Assembly (NCBI RefSeq): GCF_900102785.1
Contig: NZ_FNGC01000002.1
Span: 186,001 to 250,000, forward strand
Length of the DNA: 64,000 nucleotides
Source of the DNA: Arthrobacter sp. ok362
GTDB lineage: Bacteria; Actinomycetota; Actinomycetes; Actinomycetales; Micrococcaceae
Direction of reading: 5' to 3'
The notes beneath the pieces are model-generated. The model was not told where the DNA came from. It was given only the letters and a program-made list of their open reading frames with translations, and did not search any database. The position numbers and the translations under genes are program-made. Positions 9,275 to 16,859 of this stretch are shown here, piece after piece. The number at the start of each line of letters is the position of its first letter. Position 1 is the first letter of the stretch.

Positions 9275-9723
9275 AGGCAGTCTGGCGCGGCTGGTGCAAT
9301 GGCAACCGGAGGGAGCCGCCGCCAACCGCGGAGTGCCGCGGGACGGTCACTGCAGAGTTCGCCGTGGCGTTGCCCTCGGTCGTACTCCTGCTCGCCCTGC
9401 TGCTCGCGGGCTCGGCGGCCGGAGTGACGCAACTGCGCGTCGAAGAAGCGGCCCGAGGTGGTGCCCGTGCACTGGCGAGGGGAGCCGAGGCCGCCGAAGT
9501 GGGACAGATTGTCCGCCGGCTCGCCGGTGACACGGCAGGGGCCGAGGTGACGGTCGACGGCGAATGGCACCGGGTCACCGTCTCCGGCCGCGTCCCCGGG
9601 GCCGTTGGTTCTCTCATTCCGTGGGTCCTGAGCGCCAGTGTGTGGGCGCGTGCTGAGGCCCCCGGTGCGGCACAACAGCCCCGGTTGGATGGTGCCTTCG
9701 GCTCCCTGGGGCAGGGCACCTGA
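9271..9723 (+). CDS. TadE-family pseudopilin
   Basis: 150 residues with a basic N-terminus and CRGTVTAEFAVALPSVVLLL near residues 23-42. A Gly before TVTAEF and Glu at +5 make a prepilin-peptidase-type site like that of the preceding gene, followed by one hydrophobic helix and a TadE-like extracytoplasmic domain. It is presumably a minor pilin that caps or primes the Flp pilus. The ATG overlaps the pilin stop (ATGA). Confidence 0.82.
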   Translation: MKAVWRGWCNGNRREPPPTAECRGTVTAEFAVALPSVVLLLALLLAGSAAGVTQLRVEEAARGGARALARGAEAAEVGQIVRRLAGDTAGAEVTVDGEWHRVTVSGRVPGAVGSLIPWVLSASVWARAEAPGAAQQPRLDGAFGSLGQGT

Positions 9724-10166
9724 AGTCGCCGACCGGTGCCGGGGCCCACGCGCCGCGGCCCCGAACTCCGTCGCCTGTCCGTTCCCCGCACAGCTGCCGG
9801 CCTGCAGAGCGGGGGTCGGGGACCGTCTTGGCCCTGGGACTCGGGCTGGTGGTCATCATGGCGCTGGCCTTGCTGCTGCTTCTGGCCCAATCGGCCGTCG
9901 CGGCGTCGAGGGCTGCGGCGGCCGCCGACCTCGCGGCGCTGGCTGCCGCGGATGCCGCACGGGGAATCACGACCGGCGAGCCGTGTGCCGTGGCCCGGGA
10001 CGTTGCGCTGAAGAACAACGCCACGATGGTTGCCTGTGCTGAAGGTCCGGACGCCACAGTTCAGGTCCGCATCGAGCTCGGCGCCGGGCCGTTCCTCGGG
10101 GCGGCCACAGGGCTGGCCCGAGCGGGACCGCCCCCTGCGCCCGGGAGCGGGTCTCGCCGTGAATGA
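9720..10166 (+). CDS. second TadE-like protein of the helicase/secretion neighbourhood
   Basis: The conserved N-terminal pattern of these proteins, a short basic lead, GSGTV and a long hydrophobic helix (LALGLGLVVIMALALLLLLA), begins about 30 codons downstream of 9720. There is no ATG, GTG or TTG in frame between the preceding stop and the TTG at 9828, and starting at 9828 would remove GSGTV. I therefore place the start at CTG 9720, which overlaps the tadE stop by 4 nt (CTGA) just as the other junctions do. The CTG start is inference; translation from 9828 (112 residues) is the conservative alternative. Confidence 0.65.
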   Translation: MKSPTGAGAHAPRPRTPSPVRSPHSCRPAERGSGTVLALGLGLVVIMALALLLLLAQSAVAASRAAAAADLAALAAADAARGITTGEPCAVARDVALKNNATMVACAEGPDATVQVRIELGAGPFLGAATGLARAGPPPAPGSGSRRE

Positions 10167-10266
10167 TGCCCCCTTCCCCGGCGGGATGCCGGGAGCCGCG
10201 AATCTGCCCGCGGCTGGCGCCGCCGACGTGCCACAGCCGTGCGCCGCCGGAATGCCGTTGCGCGGT

Positions 10267-12699
10267 TCAGGCGCGGAGCGGTTGGGCGGGCTTATCTCCC
10301 GTTGTCACGGCGGCGGCCGCGGCCGCCGTTGTGCCGGAGTTGCCGCTCTGCATCAGTTCGCTGGCATCTTTGAGCAGCACGTCGATCAGTGTGACGGCAG
10401 CGTCCTTGTCGAGAGGGTTGTTCTTGTTGCCGCACTTGGGTGACTGGACGCAGGACGGGCAGCCGGACTCGCACTCGCAGGCCTTGATGGCGTCGCGCGT
10501 GGCGGTCAGCCACAACCTGGCCTTGTCGTAGCCGCGTTCGGCGAAGCCGGCCCCGCCGGGATGGCCGTCGTAGACAAAGATGGTGGGCACTCCAGTATCG
10601 GCGTGAATGGCCGTGGACACTCCGCCGATGTCCCAGCGGTCGCTGGAAGCCACGAGCGGCAGGAGGCCAATGGCAGCGTGCTCGGCAGCGTGCAGGGCTC
10701 CGGGGAACTGTGCCTCGATCAGCCCGGCGCCGGTCAGCGAGCGGTTGTCCACGACAAACCAGACCGCCTTGGTAAACAGGTCCCTGGCGCCCAGTTCCAG
10801 GGGTTCCTCGCCGAGGATCTCATTCGAAATCAGCGCCTTGCGCTGGAAGGAGACCACCTGCGTTGTCACTTTCACATCGCCGAAATGCACGGCCACATCG
10901 CCCCACTGGGTGGTGCGTTCCGTTTCGAGGACCTCGATCTGGGTCACGTCCCGGGCGGTGGTGTAATAGTCGGGGTTCGCCCGGCGCACCACCACACAGT
11001 GATCGTCTTCGTTCAGGTCCTCCACCACATAGCTGTCGCCCTGGTGGACATAGATGGCGCCGGTGTGGGCCTGGTAGTGGGTCTGGGGCGAATCCATGGT
11101 GCCGAGCAAGGAGCCGGTCTCGGCATCCACGATGCTCACCGGCCCCCCGCCATCGGCCCGGAGGTTCACCATGGCGGCGGCACTCTGCGGATGGGTCCAA
11201 AACCATCCGGCCGGCCGTTTGCGCAGGTAGCCCTGCAGAACCAGCCGGTCCAGCAGCTTCTCCGACGTGGCCCCGAAGAGCTCCAGTTCGGCGAATCCGA
11301 GGGGAAGTTCCGCAGCGGCGGCGCACAGATGCGGGCCCAGGACGTACGGGTTGGAGGGATCGAAGACCGTGGCCTCCACCGAGACGTCGAAAATCGCCTC
11401 GGGGTGGTTCACCAAGTACGTGTCCAGCGGGTCGTCGCTCGCCACGAAGGCCGCGATCGCGTCCTGGCCGGCGCGCCCCGCCCGGCCGATCTGTTGGAAC
11501 AACGACGCTCGCGTGCCGGGCCAGCCTGCGACCAGCACGGCGTCGAGACCGGAAATATCGATGCCCAGTTCCAGCGCGGACGTGCTCGAGACACCCAGAA
11601 GTTCACCCGAGCGCAGCGACTTTTCCAGGGCCCGCCGCTCCTCCGGCAGATAGCCGGAGCGATAGGCGGCCACACGCTGCGGCAGGCTGGGGTCCACCTC
11701 GTCAAGGAGGCGCTTGGCGATGGAGGAAATCGTCTCTGCCCCGCGCCTGGACTTGATGAACGCAATGGTCCGGGTGCGGGAGGACACCAGGTTGGCCAGC
11801 AGGTCGGCGGTCTCGGCGACGGCGGTCCGGCGCTCCTTGGCACCGTTTTCGCCGCGGAGTTCGGTCAGGGCCGGCTCCCAAAACGCCACGGTGGTGGACC
11901 CGTGGGGCGAGCTGTCTTGGGAAACGGCACGCACTGGTGCGCCGATCAGCCTGCCGAAGGACTGCTCGGGGTCAGACGCCGTGGCGGACGCCGCAATGAA
12001 TACAGGTCCGGGATGCGAGCCGCCGGGGCTGTAGTAGGCGCAGATCCGACGCAGCCGGCGCATGAGGTTTGCCACATGGGAGCCGAAGACTCCGCGGTAG
12101 CTGTGGGCCTCATCCACGATCACATAGCGGAGGCGCCGGAAAAACCTGGCCCACCACGCATGGTTCGGGAGGATGCCGAAGTGCAGCATGTCAGGGTTGG
12201 CGAGGATGAAGTTCGCATGGTCCCGGATCCAGCGCCGGGAAGCTGGATCGGTGTCGCCGTCATATGTTTCGGCCCGGACGGTGGGGAGCTTCATCGCCCG
12301 GATCGCGGCCAACTGGTCGGCGGCCAGTGCCTTGGTGGGGGACAGGTAGAGGGTCACGGCGCCGTCGTCGTGGATTTTTCCGGGATTGGACAGGACCCTG
12401 AGCTCGGAACGATGGATCGCGTCCAGGGCAGGCAGCTGGTACGCCAGGGACTTACCGGACGCCGTCCCGGTGGCAATGACCACGTGCTCTCCGGCGTGGG
12501 CCAGTTCGGCGGCCTGGACCTGGTGAAGGTAGGGCTCGTGGATGCCCAGGGAGCCGTACGCTTTCACGAGATCCGGGTGGGACCAGGCCGGCCACGGCGC
12601 ATTGACGGCCTCGCGGGCCGGGATCGTTCGCACATGGCGCAGCTGTTCCGGGTCCGGGCCTCGGCCCAGCAACGGAATCAGGGACTCATGCGGGTTCAC
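10267..12699 (-). CDS. DEAD/DEAH-box helicase, MrfA/YprA type with C-terminal Cys cluster
   Basis: 810-residue superfamily 2 helicase. An N-terminal Q-like region precedes Walker A (ATGTASGKS), the DEAH box (VDEAHSYRG), motif III (SATASDP), the second RecA domain ([21 protein letters not shown]), and a C-terminal DUF1998-type domain with C-x-C-x3-C-x2-C-x5-C ([10 protein letters not shown] then KCG). That cysteine cluster is the zinc site of MrfA, a 3'-5' helicase in mitomycin-lesion repair in Bacillus. No MrfB exonuclease is adjacent. It faces the Tad operon, the arrangement typical of this actinobacterial neighbourhood. GTG start directly after an in-frame stop. Confidence 0.9.
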   Translation of the reverse strand: MNPHESLIPLLGRGPDPEQLRHVRTIPAREAVNAPWPAWSHPDLVKAYGSLGIHEPYLHQVQAAELAHAGEHVVIATGTASGKSLAYQLPALDAIHRSELRVLSNPGKIHDDGAVTLYLSPTKALAADQLAAIRAMKLPTVRAETYDGDTDPASRRWIRDHANFILANPDMLHFGILPNHAWWARFFRRLRYVIVDEAHSYRGVFGSHVANLMRRLRRICAYYSPGGSHPGPVFIAASATASDPEQSFGRLIGAPVRAVSQDSSPHGSTTVAFWEPALTELRGENGAKERRTAVAETADLLANLVSSRTRTIAFIKSRRGAETISSIAKRLLDEVDPSLPQRVAAYRSGYLPEERRALEKSLRSGELLGVSSTSALELGIDISGLDAVLVAGWPGTRASLFQQIGRAGRAGQDAIAAFVASDDPLDTYLVNHPEAIFDVSVEATVFDPSNPYVLGPHLCAAAAELPLGFAELELFGATSEKLLDRLVLQGYLRKRPAGWFWTHPQSAAAMVNLRADGGGPVSIVDAETGSLLGTMDSPQTHYQAHTGAIYVHQGDSYVVEDLNEDDHCVVVRRANPDYYTTARDVTQIEVLETERTTQWGDVAVHFGDVKVTTQVVSFQRKALISNEILGEEPLELGARDLFTKAVWFVVDNRSLTGAGLIEAQFPGALHAAEHAAIGLLPLVASSDRWDIGGVSTAIHADTGVPTIFVYDGHPGGAGFAERGYDKARLWLTATRDAIKACECESGCPSCVQSPKCGNKNNPLDKDAAVTLIDVLLKDASELMQSGNSGTTAAAAAAVTTGDKPAQPLRA

Positions 12700-12850
12700 T
12701 CACATATTCTTTCATCCGGCCTCAAATCGCCCGCACGGCCGGCACTGCGGCGTCGGCGCGGCGAAAGGACGAACGGGGTCACGCGGGGGCCAAGAGGACG
12801 GCAGGTTGCCCCGGGAGCCCGTCCCGGCCGGGGCAAGCGCGCGCAGCGCC

Positions 12851-13543
12851 TCAACCGACGGACAGGTCCGCCCCTTCGTCCGACGTCGACAACATCAGGA
12901 CGTGGCACACCATGCGCCAGCCGAGGTGCGAATAGAGCTTCTGGCCGTCCAGCGAGGCGAGCAGCAACCCAGAATCGACGTCGTGTTCGAACGCCTGGGC
13001 CGCGAGTGCCTTCATGATGAAGCTGCCCAGCCCCCGCCGCTGGTAGGTCGGCGACGTCACGATCTTGTCGAAGATGGCGGTGTGTCCCACCACAAACACG
13101 CGTCCGCTCGCGGCGACCTCCTCGCCTGCGCTGACTACCGCGTGGTGGACGCCGTCCGTCCGCGAGGTCTCAAGCTTGAGGTCGTCGTCCGAAAGCCAGG
13201 GGTCTTCGGAGTCCTGGGTCTCCATGTCCACGATCATCATGGTCTGGGAAGCCGAGGTGACATGGATGCCGTGCCGCTGTCCGAGGAATTTGTACCGGGC
13301 CACGTCATTGGTCAGGATCGTGAGGACTCTGGCCGGAACTTCAGCCGTCTTCGCCGCCAGCGCCGCGAACTCCGCTTCGGAGGGATCGTAGGCGAAATAT
13401 TCCCATTCGTGGGTGGTGTCCGAGCGAAAGGCGGCGGGGAAGCGCCCCTCCCTGCGTGTCTCGTATCCGCGGCAACCGGCCCAACCGGCAACCCAGATTT
13501 CCAGCAGGTGAGTGGTGTCTTCAACCATGGCGTCAAGACTCAT
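12851..13543 (-). CDS. GNAT family N-acetyltransferase
   Basis: The C-terminal half carries the acetyl-CoA motif: a strand IFDKIVTSP, then [15 protein letters not shown], which supplies the Q/R-x-x-G-x-G/A pyrophosphate loop. The N-terminal half ([17 protein letters not shown]) is a second, degenerate domain. Substrate unknown. I prefer the ATG at 13543 (230 residues) because TACGCT lies six bases upstream, giving a leaderless start; 13576 is an in-frame alternative. Confidence 0.82.
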   Translation of the reverse strand: MSLDAMVEDTTHLLEIWVAGWAGCRGYETRREGRFPAAFRSDTTHEWEYFAYDPSEAEFAALAAKTAEVPARVLTILTNDVARYKFLGQRHGIHVTSASQTMMIVDMETQDSEDPWLSDDDLKLETSRTDGVHHAVVSAGEEVAASGRVFVVGHTAIFDKIVTSPTYQRRGLGSFIMKALAAQAFEHDVDSGLLLASLDGQKLYSHLGWRMVCHVLMLSTSDEGADLSVG

Positions 13544-13549
13544 GTGATG

Positions 13550-13555
13550 AGCGTA
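13550..13555 (-). promoter_or_regulatory. leaderless -10 box of the GNAT gene
   Basis: TACGCT on the minus strand ends 6 nt before ATG 13543, which would put transcription start on the start codon. Confidence 0.5.
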
Positions 13556-13650
13556 TTCCAGCCGTGCCACAAGCAACAGTGGCCGGGTCGGGGGAAGGCC
13601 GCTTGCTTATCCAATTGTGACTGTCGCCCCCGGCCCTCCGCCCCAGCCAG

Positions 13651-13656
13651 TACCCT
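13651..13656 (+). promoter_or_regulatory. leaderless -10 box of trhO
   Basis: TACCCT followed by 7 nt and GTG 13664; no Shine-Dalgarno is visible. Confidence 0.55.
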
Positions 13657-13663
13657 TAAAAGC

Positions 13664-14557
13664 GTGGCTTTGAACAGGATTGTGCTCTTTTACGGATTCA
13701 CCCCCCTCACTGACCCGGACGCCGTCCGGCTCTGGCAGCGCGCCCTGTGCGAAAAACTCGGACTAACCGGCCGCATCATCCTTTCCAAGGACGGCATCAA
13801 CGCCACGGTCGGCGGGGAACTGAACGCCGTGAAGCAATACGTCAAGGCCACCCGGGAGTACAAGGGATTCCACGACATCGACGTGAAGTGGTCCGACGGC
13901 GGCGCGGCAGACTTCCCGCGGCTCAGCGTGAAGGTGCGGGACGAAATCGTATCCTTCGGCGCCCCGGGCGAGCTCAAGGTCGACGCCGGTGGAGTGGTGG
14001 GCGGCGGAACCCACCTCAAGCCCGAGGAGCTCCACGAACTCATTGAAGCCAAGAAACAGCAGGGCGACGAGGTCGTGTTCTTCGACGGCCGCAACGGTTT
14101 CGAGGCCCAGATCGGCAAGTTCAAAGACGCTGTGGTCCCCGACGTCGCCACTACCCATGACTTCATCAAAGAACTCGACTCGGGCAAATACGACGCCCTC
14201 AAGGACAAGCCGGTTGTCACCTACTGCACGGGAGGCATCCGTTGCGAGGTGCTTTCGAGCCTCATGGTGAACCGCGGGTTCAAGGAGGTCTACCAGCTTG
14301 ACGGCGGCATTGTCCGCTACGGCGAGGCCTTCAAGGACCAGGGCCTGTGGGAGGGCTCCCTGTACGTTTTCGACAAGCGCATGCACCTCGAGTTCAGCGG
14401 GGATGCCAAGACCATCGGCGAGTGCGTCCGCTGCGCGGCGCCCACGAGCAAGTTCGAAAACTGCTCGAATCCGAACTGCCGGACGCTGACGCTTTACTGC
14501 ACCGAGTGCGCCGCGAGCCCCGAAACCCTGCGGTGCCCCGACGGCTGCGCCGCCTAA
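13664..14557 (+). CDS. trhO: tRNA uridine(34) hydroxylase TrhO (rhodanese family)
   Basis: 297 residues. TrhO (YceA) performs O2-dependent hydroxylation of U34 in tRNA, the first step to 5-(carboxy)methoxyuridine. An acylphosphatase-like N-terminal domain (about 1-95, with [12 protein letters not shown]) is followed by a rhodanese domain with the active loop YCTGGIRCE near residues 187-195 and a C-terminal cysteine-rich zinc domain (CVRC, CSNPNC, CTEC, CPDGC). I chose GTG 13664 because the conserved domain starts there and a TACCCT box lies 7 nt upstream. In-frame codons far upstream belong to antisense of the GNAT gene. Confidence 0.93.
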   Translation: MALNRIVLFYGFTPLTDPDAVRLWQRALCEKLGLTGRIILSKDGINATVGGELNAVKQYVKATREYKGFHDIDVKWSDGGAADFPRLSVKVRDEIVSFGAPGELKVDAGGVVGGGTHLKPEELHELIEAKKQQGDEVVFFDGRNGFEAQIGKFKDAVVPDVATTHDFIKELDSGKYDALKDKPVVTYCTGGIRCEVLSSLMVNRGFKEVYQLDGGIVRYGEAFKDQGLWEGSLYVFDKRMHLEFSGDAKTIGECVRCAAPTSKFENCSNPNCRTLTLYCTECAASPETLRCPDGCAA

Positions 14558-14591
14558 GGCATGCTCCGGACTTTTGGCCGGCCGGAAACCC

Positions 14592-15131
14592 TCAGATGCG
14601 GCTCACCCGGTATGCATAGTTCGCCGGTCCGTTCGCATCCACTTTGATCGAGAGCGCCGCATCTGCGGCCAGCTGCACCACGTTCACCCTGGTCGTTCCG
14701 CACCGGAGAGCCAGGTCCACGAGTTCGATCTCGCCGTTCTCGATGGAAAAGGACACCCGGCGGGCGCTCCGGCAAGCCAGGGTCAGGGCGTAGGTACCCT
14801 TGGGCAGCCGGGCTGTGGTCTCTTCCCGCTCCTCGTCGGCCTCCAGCGTCCCAACACCCGTATGGAAAACTTGCCCCGCGGCGTCGGGCAGTACGTCGTG
14901 GACCCAGGCGTCCAGCTCCTGCCCCGACACCGGCTCGGTGAGGTGAGGGTCCTTGGGCAGGGCAGCGTCAGTGGTCGGCGCAACGGAGGTCGATTCATCG
15001 TCCCAGCGGTCGGCGCTGTATTCATACTCGCAGCCGGACAGGGCCGCCCCGAGAAACACCGCAACTGAGAGCACCACGGCGGCGGCCGAGGTGCGCTGTC
15101 GCGGCGCCCTGCTCGCCGGCACAGTTGGCAT
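14592..15131 (-). CDS. putative lipoprotein, paralogue of the next gene
   Basis: 179 residues with a signal peptide ending in the lipobox ALSGC (Cys near residue 34), so it is probably lipid-anchored outside the membrane. The mature part is acidic, then carries a domain with LPKGTYALTLAC and a second Cys (LALRC), likely a disulphide. The same pattern occurs in the neighbour at 15244-15702. A TAATCT box lies 6 nt before the ATG. Function unknown. Confidence 0.75.
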   Translation of the reverse strand: MPTVPASRAPRQRTSAAAVVLSVAVFLGAALSGCEYEYSADRWDDESTSVAPTTDAALPKDPHLTEPVSGQELDAWVHDVLPDAAGQVFHTGVGTLEADEEREETTARLPKGTYALTLACRSARRVSFSIENGEIELVDLALRCGTTRVNVVQLAADAALSIKVDANGPANYAYRVSRI

Positions 15132-15137
15132 ATCTTG

Positions 15138-15143
15138 AGATTA
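15138..15143 (-). promoter_or_regulatory. leaderless -10 box of lipoprotein gene 14592-15131
   Basis: TAATCT on the minus strand, 6 nt before ATG 15131. Confidence 0.55.
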
Positions 15144-15243
15144 GGGCTGCCCGGGACCAAACGCCAGAGGCCAACGGACCGGGCCGGACAGGCCCATCAG
15201 CGGGCACAGTGCCGGACCCCGGGGACCAGGCTGCGGGCATATC

Positions 15244-15702
15244 TTACTCCGACGCTGCCAGGTGGTAGGCGTAGAGGAGCGGGGCATCCACACTGGACGT
15301 GCTGAGCGTGAGGTCGCCCGCGACGGGCACCTTGATGCGGGCGGTTTCGCGGCTGCCGTTGCAGGCGGCTCCTGCTTCGGCCAGTTGGCTGCCGTCCAGG
15401 CTGACGGCGAAGAACGCCTTTCCGCCGCCGTCGCAAGTCATGGTCAAGGTGTAGGTGCCGGCGGGCACGCCGGAAGCGGCCCGGACGATCGGATCCCGGT
15501 TCAGGATCTTGCCGGCATCCTCCAGCACCGTCCCGGGGACCGAGGGCAGGGCCGTCGCCTTCCATGCCGGGACGTCGGCGCTCTCAATCGAACCGGCCGG
15601 GGAACATGCCGTAGCGGCCAGCACGGCGACGGCGGCGGCCGCACCTGTGAGCGTCCGCCGGACAAGCCGGGCGGCCGGGGCGTGGGAGGAAGGGAAAACC
15701 AT
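15244..15702 (-). CDS. putative lipoprotein, paralogue of the preceding gene
   Basis: 152 residues with a basic N-terminus, a hydrophobic stretch and the lipobox ATAC (Cys near residue 33). The mature domain has VPAGTYTLTMTC and a second Cys about 30 residues later, and ends LLYAYHLAASE, matching ANYAYRVSRI in the neighbour. The two are likely tandem duplicates that have diverged. A TAAGTT box 6 nt before the ATG gives it its own promoter. Function unknown. Confidence 0.75.
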   Translation of the reverse strand: MVFPSSHAPAARLVRRTLTGAAAAVAVLAATACSPAGSIESADVPAWKATALPSVPGTVLEDAGKILNRDPIVRAASGVPAGTYTLTMTCDGGGKAFFAVSLDGSQLAEAGAACNGSRETARIKVPVAGDLTLSTSSVDAPLLYAYHLAASE

Positions 15703-15708
15703 GCCTCA

Positions 15709-15714
15709 AACTTA
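15709..15714 (-). promoter_or_regulatory. leaderless -10 box of lipoprotein gene 15244-15702
   Basis: TAAGTT on the minus strand, 6 nt before ATG 15702. Confidence 0.55.
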
Positions 15715-15775
15715 CCGTCTCGCAGGCTCCCTTCCGGCCGCATTAACCTTTCCCGGCGCCCTCACCCGCGGACCC

Positions 15776-15806
15776 TTGACTTTGACGTTGCGTCAAAGTT
15801 TAGAGT
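15776..15806 (+). promoter_or_regulatory. MerR-type promoter/operator with 19-bp spacer
   Basis: -35 TTGACT (15776-15781) and -10 TAGAGT (15801-15806) are separated by 19 bp, the over-long spacing used by MerR activators. The spacer holds most of a perfect dyad, CTTTGACG-TTG-CGTCAAAG (15780-15798). The MerR gene follows 120 bp downstream, so autoregulation is likely. Confidence 0.8.
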
Positions 15807-15861
15807 CGAAGGGACGGGCAGGCGGCGGCCGGCCGGCAGGGGAACAGCAGACCCGAAGGCG

Positions 15862-15917
15862 GAGGGAACGGGCCCGAGGGAACAGACCCGAGGGAACAGG
15901 CCCGAGGGAACAGGAAG
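15862..15917. repeat. four tandem copies of a 14-bp unit in the merR leader
   Basis: Four consecutive 14-bp units of the form GAGGGAACNGNCCC (15862-15875, 15876-15889, 15890-15903, 15904-15917; the last differs at its end) lie between the MerR-type promoter and the start codon. Each contains GAGGGA, resembling a ribosome-binding site. Confidence 0.85.
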
Positions 15918-15925
15918 GTGGAGGC

Positions 15926-16750
15926 ATGGACTGGTCCGTTCAGCAGATCGCGAAATTGGCCGGCACCACCGGCCGGACTTTGCGTCACTACGACGACATC
16001 GGCCTGCTCAGGCCAAGCCGCACCGGCAACAACGGCTACCGGTACTACGGCCAAGAGTCGCTGGTCCGCCTGCAGCGGATCCTGCTCCTGCGCGAGTTGG
16101 GGCTCGGTCTGCCGGCGATCGCGGAGGTGCTCGGCAACGAGGCGGACGCGGAGCATGCACTGGGCCGGCACCTGGCGTGGCTGCTGCAGGAACAGGACAG
16201 GCTGGGCCGGCAGATTGCTTCGGTCCGTCACACCATTGAGGCATTGCAAACGGGAGGAAAGATCATGGCGGACGAAATGTTCGACGGTTTCGACCACACC
16301 AAGTACCAGGAGGAAGTCCAGCAGCGGTGGGGCAAGGATGCCTATGCAAAGTCGGACACCTGGTGGCGCGGCATGGGGGCCGAGGAGAAGGCTGCCTGGA
16401 CGGAGCAGTCGCGGCAGCTCGGCGCTGACTGGGCGGCCGCTGCGGAGTCGGGGGTTCCGGCGGACAGCGCGCAGGCGCAGGACCTGGCCCGGCGCCACGT
16501 CGAATGGCTCCGGGGTATCCCCGGCACCCCGGCGGCGTCACCCGCCGCAGGCGGCACCCCGGCGGCGCCACCCGCCGCAGGCGGCCCCGCGGGTGGCAAG
16601 AACGGCGCAGGTCCGGACATCAAGGGGTACGTGACGGGACTCGGCGAGATGTATGTGGCCGACCCCCGTTTCGCCGCGAACTACGGCGGTGCCGACGGCG
16701 CCGCCTTCGTCCGGGACGCCCTGAAAATCTACGCGGAGACGGAACTCTAG
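15926..16750 (+). CDS. MerR-family regulator with C-terminal TipAS domain
   Basis: 274 residues. The N-terminal MerR winged helix (WSVQQIAKLAGTTGRTLRHY, residues 3-22; GYRYY near 37-41) is followed by a dimerisation helix (about 75-115) and a TipAS drug-binding domain (FDHTKYQEEVQQRWG to the end). TipA-type proteins bind thiopeptides or other cationic drugs and then activate their own promoter. A Pro/Ala/Gly tract (about residues 197-222) interrupts the TipAS fold. ATG 15926 has GGTGGAGG upstream. No efflux gene follows directly. Confidence 0.9.
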   Translation: MDWSVQQIAKLAGTTGRTLRHYDDIGLLRPSRTGNNGYRYYGQESLVRLQRILLLRELGLGLPAIAEVLGNEADAEHALGRHLAWLLQEQDRLGRQIASVRHTIEALQTGGKIMADEMFDGFDHTKYQEEVQQRWGKDAYAKSDTWWRGMGAEEKAAWTEQSRQLGADWAAAAESGVPADSAQAQDLARRHVEWLRGIPGTPAASPAAGGTPAAPPAAGGPAGGKNGAGPDIKGYVTGLGEMYVADPRFAANYGGADGAAFVRDALKIYAETEL

Positions 16751-16765
16751 CCGGACCCGCCCGGT

Positions 16766-16825
16766 CCCGGGCCAAACCCCGAGGCCAAACCCGGGCCAAA
16801 TCCGGAGTCAAACCCCGGGGCCAAA
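16766..16825. repeat. five 11-13 bp CCCGGGCCAAA-like tandem units
   Basis: Imperfect units ending in CAAA run from 16766 to 16825 between the merR stop and the methyltransferase start. The GC-rich repeats could form small hairpins and end merR transcription, but there is no U-tract. Confidence 0.6.
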
Positions 16826-16847
16826 CGCCGGGGCCGGGACACCGGAC

Positions 16848-16853
16848 TAAACT
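16848..16853 (+). promoter_or_regulatory. leaderless -10 box of the methyltransferase gene
   Basis: TAAACT followed by 6 nt and GTG 16860; no Shine-Dalgarno. Confidence 0.6.
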
Positions 16854-16859
16854 TGTCCG

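Noticed and set aside
10561..13017. 818-codon open frame on the plus strand across the helicase
   Set aside because: Shadow of the helicase gene; composition is His/Gln/Gly-rich without any motif.
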